Source: an uncultured Flavobacteriaceae bacterium (GTDB lineage: Bacteria; Bacteroidota; Bacteroidia; Flavobacteriales; Flavobacteriaceae). Taken from it: a stretch of 64,000 bases of DNA. The stretch covers positions 62,001-126,000 of the forward strand of contig CALFUL010000023.1 in NCBI GenBank assembly GCA_937929935.1, read 5' to 3'. Of this stretch, positions 47,592 to 55,429 are shown piece after piece. The notes under the pieces were generated by a model, which saw only the letters and a program-made list of their open reading frames with translations, ran no database searches and had not been told where the DNA came from. The position numbers and the translations under genes were made by a program. Positions within the stretch are counted from its first letter, which is position 1; the number at the start of each line of letters is the position of its first letter.

Positions 47592-47735
47592 TTACTGTGA
47601 TGGTATTGAATCATCAAGAAAGAATATATAAATAAGATATCCTGCTGCTGCAAGAACAAAGAGTAAAAAAGCAATTCCACAGGTAAAAAGACATCCTTTC
47701 AAACCAGTTTTGGTATCAATTACTTTTTCTCCCAT
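47592..47735 (-). CDS. 47-aa single-pass membrane protein (not in ORF track)
   Basis: Read directly: MGEKVIDTKTGLKGCLFTCGIAFLLFVLAAAGYLIYIFFLDDSIPSQ*; one clear TM segment. Confidence 0.65.
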   Translation of the reverse strand: MGEKVIDTKTGLKGCLFTCGIAFLLFVLAAAGYLIYIFFLDDSIPSQ

Positions 47736-47745
47736 TATTCTTTAA

Positions 47746-48264
47746 TTAAAAAGGTTGGGTCACAGCAAAAGTTATGGTCTCATTGGTTGGTCTTAACCAA
47801 CTCGCACTACTTTCCTCTAACTTTTTACCTCCAATTTTTGCCATTGCCTTTTGAGAACGATAATTATTTACGTGTACATGAAAAACTACCATCTTATAAC
47901 TCTTTAAAGCATGATTTACCATTAAAGTTTTGAATGCTTTGTTGTACTGACCACCCCATACTGAACGATCTAAAAAAGACCATCCTATTTCAATAACACC
48001 CTCTTTTTCATGAATGACTTTATACCTTGAGCTTCCTAGTATTTGATTCGTTTTTTTATCACAAATGGCAAAGGCACTTTTACCTTCAATTCCTTGATCA
48101 AAAAACAACCTAAACTCTTCAAGTGTGTAGCGATCACTATTTTGATGTTGTTCCCATATTAATGGGTCTGAGGCAATGGCATATAGTTTGTCAAAATCTT
48201 CTTTTACCAAAGGCCTGACACGTACTAAATCTGATTCAAGCGTAGGTTGAAGGTTCATAATCAA
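47746..48264 (-). CDS. GNAT-family N-acetyltransferase (RimJ/RimL-like)
   Basis: VRPLVKEDFDKLYAIASDPLIWEQH, IEIGWSFLDRSVWGGQYNKAFK. Confidence 0.88.
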   Translation of the reverse strand: MIMNLQPTLESDLVRVRPLVKEDFDKLYAIASDPLIWEQHQNSDRYTLEEFRLFFDQGIEGKSAFAICDKKTNQILGSSRYKVIHEKEGVIEIGWSFLDRSVWGGQYNKAFKTLMVNHALKSYKMVVFHVHVNNYRSQKAMAKIGGKKLEESSASWLRPTNETITFAVTQPF

Positions 48265-48267
48265 TGC

Positions 48268-49377
48268 TTATAGTTCTTCAATTACTTTTGCCAATCTTTG
48301 CGTGATTTCATCAATAGCCCCAATACCGTTTACGCTATGAAACTTATCTTGATTTTCGTAAAAATCTTTTAACGGCGCTGTTTTTTGATTGTACTCATCA
48401 AAACGATTTCTGATTTTATTTTCATCTTGATCGTCAGTTCTACCGCTTACTTTTCCTCTTTCTAAAAGACGTTGAATCAAAATCTCATCATTAGCTTCTA
48501 AAGCAATGGTGGCATCAATTTTCATTCCTTTACTTTCAAGAAAAGTATCTAAAGCTTCTGCTTGAGCCGTGGTTCTCGGAAAACCGTCAAAAATGAATCC
48601 GCTTGCATCCGGACTCTTATCAACCGCATCTTCTAACATTTTAATGGTTACCTCATCAGGTACTAAATCTCCTTTATCAATATAAGATTTAGCTAATTGC
48701 CCAAGTTCAGTATCGTTCTTCATATTGTAACGAAACAAATCTCCGGTTGAAATATGTTTCAAATTATATTTTTCTTTCAAAAACTCAGCTTGAGTACCTT
48801 TTCCGGCACCCGGTTTTCCAAAAAGAACTAAATTAATCATGTGTGGTTCGTTAAGTTGGTAAATTGATCTTAGATTTCTTCCTAACTCTTTATAATCTAA
48901 ACCGTAGCCTACAATAAATTTATCCGGAATTTCCATTCCAAAATAATCAATAGTATACTCGCCTGTGTAAATTTCAGATTTATAGAATAAGGTAGCAATT
49001 TTAAACTCTTTAATGTTGATGTTCGAAAACATATGAATGAGCTCTTTCAATGTTCGCCCCGTATCAACTATATCTTCTAGAATGATAACACTTTTTTCTT
49101 CAATATCTTCTGACACATCAAGTAAAGTCTCAACAATACCAGTTGATGTTAAGCCCTCATAAGAACTCATTTTAACAAAAGATACTTCGCAGGGGTGTTG
49201 GTATACTTTTAAAAAATCAGCAACGAACATAAAACTACCATTCAATACCCCAACAAAAATTGGAGTTTCATCTTTATAGTCTTCGGCAACAGCATCAGCT
49301 ACTTTTTTAACCGCAGCCATCACTTGATCTTCTGTCAAATAAGGCCTAAAATGTTTGTCATACAGTTGCATTTTCAT
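48268..49377 (-). CDS. adk: Hypoxanthine phosphoribosyltransferase - adenylate kinase fusion
   Basis: N-terminus VIILEDIVDTGRTL (PRTase motif); C-terminus INLVLFGKPGAGKGTQAEFL and FDGFPRTTAQAEAL (Adk). Confidence 0.93.
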   Translation of the reverse strand: MKMQLYDKHFRPYLTEDQVMAAVKKVADAVAEDYKDETPIFVGVLNGSFMFVADFLKVYQHPCEVSFVKMSSYEGLTSTGIVETLLDVSEDIEEKSVIILEDIVDTGRTLKELIHMFSNINIKEFKIATLFYKSEIYTGEYTIDYFGMEIPDKFIVGYGLDYKELGRNLRSIYQLNEPHMINLVLFGKPGAGKGTQAEFLKEKYNLKHISTGDLFRYNMKNDTELGQLAKSYIDKGDLVPDEVTIKMLEDAVDKSPDASGFIFDGFPRTTAQAEALDTFLESKGMKIDATIALEANDEILIQRLLERGKVSGRTDDQDENKIRNRFDEYNQKTAPLKDFYENQDKFHSVNGIGAIDEITQRLAKVIEEL

Positions 49378-49393
49378 TGCTTTTAGCAGGTGG

Positions 49394-49401
49394 CAAATAT
49401 A
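49394..49401 (-). promoter_or_regulatory. TAnnTTTG -7 element for hpt-adk
   Basis: Minus strand TATATTTG, 16 nt before the start codon at 49377. Confidence 0.45.
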
Positions 49402-49454
49402 GGGTTTTGATTTCTCTTTTTTATCCGCTTAGCTATGGTTTTAAGAATTCGGTG

Positions 49455-49462
49455 TATTTTTG
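49455..49462 (+). promoter_or_regulatory. TAnnTTTG -7 element for purK
   Basis: TATTTTTG upstream of ATG 49491. Confidence 0.45.
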
Positions 49463-49490
49463 TGACATTCTATAAACATCGTACACAAAG

Positions 49491-50663
49491 ATGCCCAATA
49501 ACAATTCAAAAAACTACTTTTCATCTGACTTCAAACTAGGTATTTTAGGAGGCGGACAACTAGGCAAAATGATGCTGTATGAAACTCGAAAATTTGATAT
49601 TCATACAATGGTTCTTGAAGCATCAAATGATGCGCCCTGCCGCATTGCTTGTGATGAATTTGTATTAGGTAGTTTAATGGATTTTGATGCCGTGTATAAT
49701 TTTGGCAAACAGGTTGATGTATTGACCATTGAAATTGAGAATGTAAATATAGATGCACTTGAAAAGCTTGAGAATGAAGGCATAAAAGTATTTCCACCAA
49801 CTAAGGCGCTTAGAACAATTCAAAACAAGGCGACTCAAAAACTGTTTTATACTGATAATAACATTCCTACGGCCGAGTTTTCTAGGTTTGCTTACGCCAG
49901 TGAAATAAAAGATGCGGTTGAGAATGGCGGACTAAATTTTCCGTTTGTATGGAAAGCAACACAATTTGGGTATGACGGTCAAGGTGTAAAAGTGGTTCGT
50001 TCTATGGATGATGTTGACGGATTGCCTGCCGGAGAGTGTATTGCTGAAAAAATGATTCCGTTTAAGAATGAATTGGCAGTCATTGTAGTAAGAAATCCTA
50101 GCGGACAAGTAGTTACCTACCCTGTAGTTGAAATGGAGTTTCACCCGGAAGCTAATCAAGTAGAGTATGTGATTTGTCCCGCTCGTATTGACCCTGTTGT
50201 TGCTAAAAAGGCGCAAGAAATTGCTTTGAAAGTGTCTGAAAAAATTGGACATGTTGGCATTCTAGCCGTTGAAATGTTTCAAACACAAGAAGATGAAATT
50301 TTGGTAAACGAGGTTGCACCAAGACCACATAATAGTGGGCACTATAGTATTGAAGCCAGTTATACCAATCAATTTGAGCAGCATATAAGAGCTATTTTAG
50401 ATTTACCTTTAGGAAAAACAGACAGCAAAGTTGCTGGTATAATGGTCAACCTAGTTGGTGCAGAAGGATATACCGGAGATGTGGTGTATGAAAACATTGC
50501 AGAAATCATGGCGATGAATGGCGTTACACCTCACATTTACGGTAAAAAACAAACGCGCCCTTTTCGAAAGATGGGTCATGTAACTATTGTGAATGAAGAT
50601 GTTGATGAAGCAAGAAGGGTTGCACAGCAAGTAAAAGAACGAATTAAAGTAATTTGTAAATAA
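49491..50663 (+). CDS. purK: N5-carboxyaminoimidazole ribonucleotide synthase
   Basis: LGILGGGQLGKMMLYETRKF; ATP-grasp; NEVAPRPHNSGHYSIEA. Confidence 0.96.
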   Translation: MPNNNSKNYFSSDFKLGILGGGQLGKMMLYETRKFDIHTMVLEASNDAPCRIACDEFVLGSLMDFDAVYNFGKQVDVLTIEIENVNIDALEKLENEGIKVFPPTKALRTIQNKATQKLFYTDNNIPTAEFSRFAYASEIKDAVENGGLNFPFVWKATQFGYDGQGVKVVRSMDDVDGLPAGECIAEKMIPFKNELAVIVVRNPSGQVVTYPVVEMEFHPEANQVEYVICPARIDPVVAKKAQEIALKVSEKIGHVGILAVEMFQTQEDEILVNEVAPRPHNSGHYSIEASYTNQFEQHIRAILDLPLGKTDSKVAGIMVNLVGAEGYTGDVVYENIAEIMAMNGVTPHIYGKKQTRPFRKMGHVTIVNEDVDEARRVAQQVKERIKVICK

Positions 50664-50735
50664 AGCACAAAAACCAAGTCTCAAATTCCAAAAATCAAGT
50701 CTTGGAATTTGAAATTTATAATTTGGAATTTCATG
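50661..50735. repeat. Degenerate inverted-repeat island between purK and purE
   Basis: CAAATTCCAA (50682-50691) / TTGGAATTTG (50702-50711) perfect IR plus a further TTTGGAATTT copy. Confidence 0.75.
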
Positions 50736-51221
50736 AATAAAGTAGCCGTAGTAATGGGAAGCACCAGCGACCTGCCCGTAATGCAGGAAGCTATAGATAT
50801 TTTAAAAGGTTTTGATATCGAAGTAGATGTTGATATCGTTTCTGCCCACCGAACACCTGAAAAACTTTTCGAGTTTAGCAAAAACGCTCACACCAATGGT
50901 TATGCAGTAGTTATTGCAGGTGCAGGCGGTGCAGCGCATTTACCCGGCATGGTAGCATCAATGTCGCCGTTACCTGTGATTGGTGTTCCTGTAAAAAGTA
51001 GCAACTCAATTGATGGTTGGGACTCTGTTCTTTCTATTCTTCAAATGCCAGGCGGAGTACCTGTAGCCACCGTTGCTTTAAACGGAGCTAAAAATGCAGG
51101 AATATTAGCAGCGCAGATAATAGGGTCTTCAGATAAATGTGTGTTAGATAAGATTATTCTTTACAAAGAAGGCTTAAAACAAAAGGTTATTGATGGCGCG
51201 AAATCAGTAAATAAAAAATAA
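50733..51221 (+). CDS. purE: 5-(carboxyamino)imidazole ribonucleotide mutase
   Basis: VAVVMGSTSDLPVMQEA, SAHRTPEKL, AGAGGAAHLPGM; ATG 50733 preferred over TTG 50709. Confidence 0.96.
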   Translation: MNKVAVVMGSTSDLPVMQEAIDILKGFDIEVDVDIVSAHRTPEKLFEFSKNAHTNGYAVVIAGAGGAAHLPGMVASMSPLPVIGVPVKSSNSIDGWDSVLSILQMPGGVPVATVALNGAKNAGILAAQIIGSSDKCVLDKIILYKEGLKQKVIDGAKSVNKK

Positions 51222-51224
51222 TTA

Positions 51225-51285
51225 TTCGTTGATTCGTTTATTTGTTGAAGTCTTCGAATAAACAAATTACCAAATAAACAAATCT
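51225..51285. repeat. Degenerate inverted-repeat island after purE
   Basis: gattcgtttatttg (51231-51244) / caaataaacaaatc (51271-51284), 13/14 complementary, with extra internal copies. Confidence 0.75.
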
Positions 51286-51291
51286 AAGAGA

Positions 51292-51319
51292 GACTGTCCG
51301 TTCGAGCGCAGTCTAGAAC
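51292..51319. repeat. Flavobacterial short palindromic-repeat-like element
   Basis: gactgtccgttcgagcgcagtctagaac. Confidence 0.45.
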
Positions 51320-51337
51320 TAATTTCTAAGAGCTATA

Positions 51338-53368
51338 ATGAATAATCCTCTTTTACAAAAATTCGATACAGCACCTTTTTCAAAAATAAAAAACGAGCAT
51401 TTCAAACCTGCTTTTTTAGAAGCAATGGACGATGCTCGGTCAGAAATTGATGCGATTACGGCTAATACTGAAAATGCCACTTTTGAGAATACCATCGAAA
51501 CTTTAGAGTTTTCAGGGCAACAGCTAGATCGAATTTCAAGTGTGTTCTTCAACTTAAATTCTGCTGAAACCAATGAAGAGATTCAAAAGATAGCGCAAGA
51601 AGTTTCTCCGCTACTTTCAGAATTTGGCAATGATATTACACTGAATGAAGATTTATTTAAACGGATTAAATCTGTTTACGAACAGAAAGCTAGTTTGACA
51701 CTTTCTGTTGAACAAAAAACCCTTTTAGAGAAACGCTATAAAAGCTTTAGTAGAAACGGAGCCAATCTATCTGAAGAAAAAAAATCACGCCTTCGCGAAA
51801 TTGATGCTCAATCTTCTAAACTAAAATTAGCGTTTGGAGAAAACATTTTAGCAGAAACCAATAAATACCAAAAGCACATTACCAATGAAGCTGACTTAGA
51901 AGGATTACCTGAAGGAGCTAAAGAAGCTGCTGCTCAGCTGGCCAAATCAAAAGGCAAAAAATCTGGATGGATGCTTACTCTCGATTATCCCAGCTACATT
52001 CCTTTTATGAAATACGCTAAGAACAGGGAGCTGCGTAAAGAACTTTCTTTGGCTTTCGGAAGCAAATCATTTAAAGGCGATGAACTAGACAATCAAGAAA
52101 TCGTTCTGAAAATTGCCAATTTACGCCACGAAAGAGCAAATCTTTTGGGTTACAAAACTCATGCGCATTTTGTTTTAGAAGAACGTATGGCCGAAACTCC
52201 GGAGAAAGTTCATTCGTTTTTGAATGAACTCCTTGAAAAAGCAAAGCCAGCAGCAGAACGAGAATTCAAAGAATTGGAAGACTTTGCAAAAGAATTAGAT
52301 GATATTGACCAATTACAAAAATGGGATAGCAGCTACTATTCTGAAAAATTGAAACAAAAATTGTTCAGTTTAGATGATGAACAATTGAAACCCTATTTCA
52401 AATTAGAAAATGTCATCGATGGTGTTTTCGAAATAGCTGAAAAATTATTCGGTTTACAATTTGAAGAAGTAACTGATATCGACAAATACCACCAAGAAGT
52501 AAAAACCTATCGGGTTTATGATTCAGAAAAAAACTTTATTTCAGTCTTTTATGCTGATTTTCACCCTAGAGCCGGAAAACGTGGCGGTGCTTGGATGACT
52601 TCCTTCAAATCACAATGGAAAAAAGACGGAGAAAATGTGCGTCCGCATATATCTAACGTATGCAATTTCACACCGTCTACGGATACAAAACCATCCCTCT
52701 TAACTTTTAATGAAGTAACTACTTTGTTTCATGAATTTGGTCATGGTCTGCACGGCATGTTAGCAAACACCACCTACCCTAGCCTATCGGGCACTTCAGT
52801 TTATTGGGATTTTGTAGAGCTGCCTTCGCAGGTACTTGAAAACTGGTGCTACGAAAAAGAGGCTTTAGAATTGTTCGCTAAGCATTACGAAACAGGAGAA
52901 GTAATTCCGATGGAATTGGTTAAAAAAATTAAAGAATCGGCGACCTTTCAAGAAGGTATGGCAACTATGCGTCAGTTGAGTTTTGGACTCTTAGATATGT
53001 CATGGCACGGTGCAGACCCTTCTCAAATTACAAATGTAAAAGCGCATGAAACAAAAGCATTTGAAGGCACTAATTTACATCCTGACACTCCAGAAACATG
53101 CATGAGCACTGCTTTCGCTCACATCTTTCAAGGCGGTTATTCTTCAGGGTATTACAGTTACAAATGGGCCGAAGTTCTTGATGCCGATGCCTTCGCATAT
53201 TTCAAAGAAAAAGGTATCTTCAACAAAGAAGTTGCTACCAAGTTCAAAGAGCATGTACTTTCAAAAGGCGGTACTGAAAATCCAATGGTACTTTATAAAA
53301 GATTCAGAGGAGCAGAACCTAAGGTAGAAGCATTATTAGAAAGAGCAGGGTTATTAAATATTAGTTAA
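51338..53368 (+). CDS. M3-family metallopeptidase (oligopeptidase A/Dcp-like)
   Basis: TLFHEFGHGLHGML zinc-binding motif; M3 architecture, 676 aa. Confidence 0.95.
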   Translation: MNNPLLQKFDTAPFSKIKNEHFKPAFLEAMDDARSEIDAITANTENATFENTIETLEFSGQQLDRISSVFFNLNSAETNEEIQKIAQEVSPLLSEFGNDITLNEDLFKRIKSVYEQKASLTLSVEQKTLLEKRYKSFSRNGANLSEEKKSRLREIDAQSSKLKLAFGENILAETNKYQKHITNEADLEGLPEGAKEAAAQLAKSKGKKSGWMLTLDYPSYIPFMKYAKNRELRKELSLAFGSKSFKGDELDNQEIVLKIANLRHERANLLGYKTHAHFVLEERMAETPEKVHSFLNELLEKAKPAAEREFKELEDFAKELDDIDQLQKWDSSYYSEKLKQKLFSLDDEQLKPYFKLENVIDGVFEIAEKLFGLQFEEVTDIDKYHQEVKTYRVYDSEKNFISVFYADFHPRAGKRGGAWMTSFKSQWKKDGENVRPHISNVCNFTPSTDTKPSLLTFNEVTTLFHEFGHGLHGMLANTTYPSLSGTSVYWDFVELPSQVLENWCYEKEALELFAKHYETGEVIPMELVKKIKESATFQEGMATMRQLSFGLLDMSWHGADPSQITNVKAHETKAFEGTNLHPDTPETCMSTAFAHIFQGGYSSGYYSYKWAEVLDADAFAYFKEKGIFNKEVATKFKEHVLSKGGTENPMVLYKRFRGAEPKVEALLERAGLLNIS

Positions 53369-53605
53369 TACCTATTCATTTTAAAATGTATGTGCGTAAC
53401 CAAAAAAAAAGAAAATACTTCAAAAACAAACACTATTAGCAGTGACTTTTAAAGTTTAACAGCTACCTGTTAAGCCTAAATTATTAACTTTATTTGACTG
53501 ATTTTGTGATACTTCTGTGATAGCTTTTTATTTATTTTGAGCAAAGTCCATTATCAAAAGTAAGTAAGCTAATGGTTAAATAAAGTTTAACTTAAAGAGA
53601 CTGTT

Positions 53606-54247
53606 ATGACCGCATTAAAATTCAGTGAATCAAAGAAAAATATCAAAGTAATTAAATTAAATACTGTTACTTTTGATAATGATTCAAAAAAAATGGCTTC
53701 ACACCAACTAAATCCTGACAACTGGGTAGATCAATACGCTGACTACCTGTTCAATTTTGCGGTTTCACGCGTTAGTAATTCAGAAATTGCTAAAGATTTA
53801 GTACAAGAAACTTTTTTTGCCGGACTAAAATCTGCAAAAAACTACAAAGGAGAAGCTGCTGAACGTACTTGGCTAATAGCAATTTTAAAGCGTAAAGTCA
53901 TTGACCATTACCGAAAAATAAATTCTAATAAAGGGAAAGCTGAAGTACGTATGTCTTATAGTTCGGCTAGTGATGCTGAAGGAGATTGGTTAGAAGAACA
54001 AGTTGCAGACCCTTTTAGTAAATTAGAAAATAATCCTATTGAGAATGAAGAATTGGGTATAGCAATTCAAGATTGCATTTCAAAATTACCTAAAAAACAA
54101 GCCTTAGTCTTCAAGATGAAAACCATTCAGCGAATAAGCACTGAAGATATTTGTAATGAACTCGGCATTAATCCGTCAAACCTATGGGTAATGATACACC
54201 GTTCAAGAACGGCATTGATGGGTTGCCTTAACAAAAACTGGTTTTAA
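53606..54247 (+). CDS. ECF-type RNA polymerase sigma factor
   Basis: YLFNFAVSRVSNSEIAKDLVQETFFAGLKS; FKMKTIQRISTEDICNELGINPSNLWVMIHRSRTAL; alternative start ATG 53693 (MASHQLNPDNW). Confidence 0.92.
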   Translation: MTALKFSESKKNIKVIKLNTVTFDNDSKKMASHQLNPDNWVDQYADYLFNFAVSRVSNSEIAKDLVQETFFAGLKSAKNYKGEAAERTWLIAILKRKVIDHYRKINSNKGKAEVRMSYSSASDAEGDWLEEQVADPFSKLENNPIENEELGIAIQDCISKLPKKQALVFKMKTIQRISTEDICNELGINPSNLWVMIHRSRTALMGCLNKNWF

Positions 54248-54249
54248 AA

Positions 54250-54477
54250 ATGATTTCCTGCGAAAAAGCTGCAATAATTTGCAACAAAACCCAATATAAA
54301 GAGGCTTCTTTTATAGAGAAATTGAAGCTTCAATTTCATTTTTTAATGTGCAAAACATGTTCAGCTTTCACAAAAAAAAATACTGAATTCACTACACTCT
54401 GTGAAAAAGCGAACCTGCAAAGTCTTTCTGAAAAAGAAAAACTTAAAATGAAAGAGCTAGTTCAGACTAAGCGGTAA
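54250..54477 (+). CDS. 75-aa soluble ZAS/zf-HC2-like anti-sigma candidate
   Basis: Immediately follows ECF sigma (2-nt gap); H30-x3-C34-x2-C37 motif (HFLMCKTC) plus upstream C4/C11; no TM segment. Confidence 0.7.
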   Translation: MISCEKAAIICNKTQYKEASFIEKLKLQFHFLMCKTCSAFTKKNTEFTTLCEKANLQSLSEKEKLKMKELVQTKR

Positions 54478-54478
54478 T

Positions 54479-55297
54479 CTATTTAGCAAGCAAAATTGCT
54501 AAAGCACACCCAAAAACAGGGATAGACTCTACCCAAAAAGCAGCAAAATATTTTGATTGATTTCTTTTTGTAATTCTTAAAACTAAAAGAAGTACAAGGC
54601 TTAAAAATAGTTTTAATAAAAGCTCTTGATTGGTATAATCATCTTTAAAAAAGATTAAGAAAAAGAACAAACCCGTTAAAACAACTCCTATCCATTTAGT
54701 CGTTTTAATTCCGTAACGTTGGGGTAACGTTTTCAAATCAACACTGTCGAATGCTAAATCTCTAATTTCGAAAGGTAAGAGTAAGATTAAAACTAATAGA
54801 AAACGCTGTACGGTTTCTACCCAAACATCCCACGAAAGTGATTTCTCTTCTAAAAGAATAGGTAAAACAACTGTTGTTCCTGCCCACACTAAAGCCACAA
54901 TAAAAATTTTCAAACCTCCCCAACTTCTTAAGTTTTTAACTTTAGGAAGCAAAGGCAATGCATACAATCCTATTAAAAGAATTAAAACAGCGATACCAAT
55001 GTACGTGTTCACATTCATGAAATGCGCATGGTAAAGTGCGATTGCCATACAAATCAAACTGAAAATCTGAATACTTTTATGATACTTATTAGCAACAATG
55101 ACATACTTTTTAGCTTCAACGCCGTATTTTATAAAATTATAACAGCCTACAGAGCCAAAAAATATGAACAAGGTTAAATGAAAATCAAGTGAAATGTTTA
55201 ATGTTAGGCTTGTTATGACCATTAGTGAAACTACAGCCAAAGAAACATGTACACTAGCATCAAGGTAAAAATCAAAAAGCCTAACAAACCACTTCAT
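54479..55297 (-). CDS. Polytopic membrane protein, UbiA-prenyltransferase-like
   Basis: Multiple TM helices; FEIRDLAFDSVDLKTLPQRYGIKTTK resembles the second Asp-rich UbiA motif; first motif not evident. Confidence 0.55.
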   Translation of the reverse strand: MKWFVRLFDFYLDASVHVSLAVVSLMVITSLTLNISLDFHLTLFIFFGSVGCYNFIKYGVEAKKYVIVANKYHKSIQIFSLICMAIALYHAHFMNVNTYIGIAVLILLIGLYALPLLPKVKNLRSWGGLKIFIVALVWAGTTVVLPILLEEKSLSWDVWVETVQRFLLVLILLLPFEIRDLAFDSVDLKTLPQRYGIKTTKWIGVVLTGLFFFLIFFKDDYTNQELLLKLFLSLVLLLVLRITKRNQSKYFAAFWVESIPVFGCALAILLAK

Positions 55298-55429
55298 TAA
55301 ACAAAAATATGCAAAGTGTTTATAACTCCATTTTTTGGTTAAAAACTTTCATTCAGTTCATCGATTCTTAGGCAATTTTGAGACATATAATACTTAATTT
55401 AGTGCGATAAAATTTTGATTCTTAAAAAA

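Noticed and set aside
49531-50684. Minus-strand ORFs inside purK (49531..49800, 49601..49783, 49932..50252, 50451..50684)
   Set aside because: Antisense to a well-supported enzyme gene; two overlap one another
50709-50732. N-terminal extension of PurE from the TTG at 50709
   Set aside because: The extension lies within the inverted-repeat island; ATG 50733 gives the canonical PurE N-terminus
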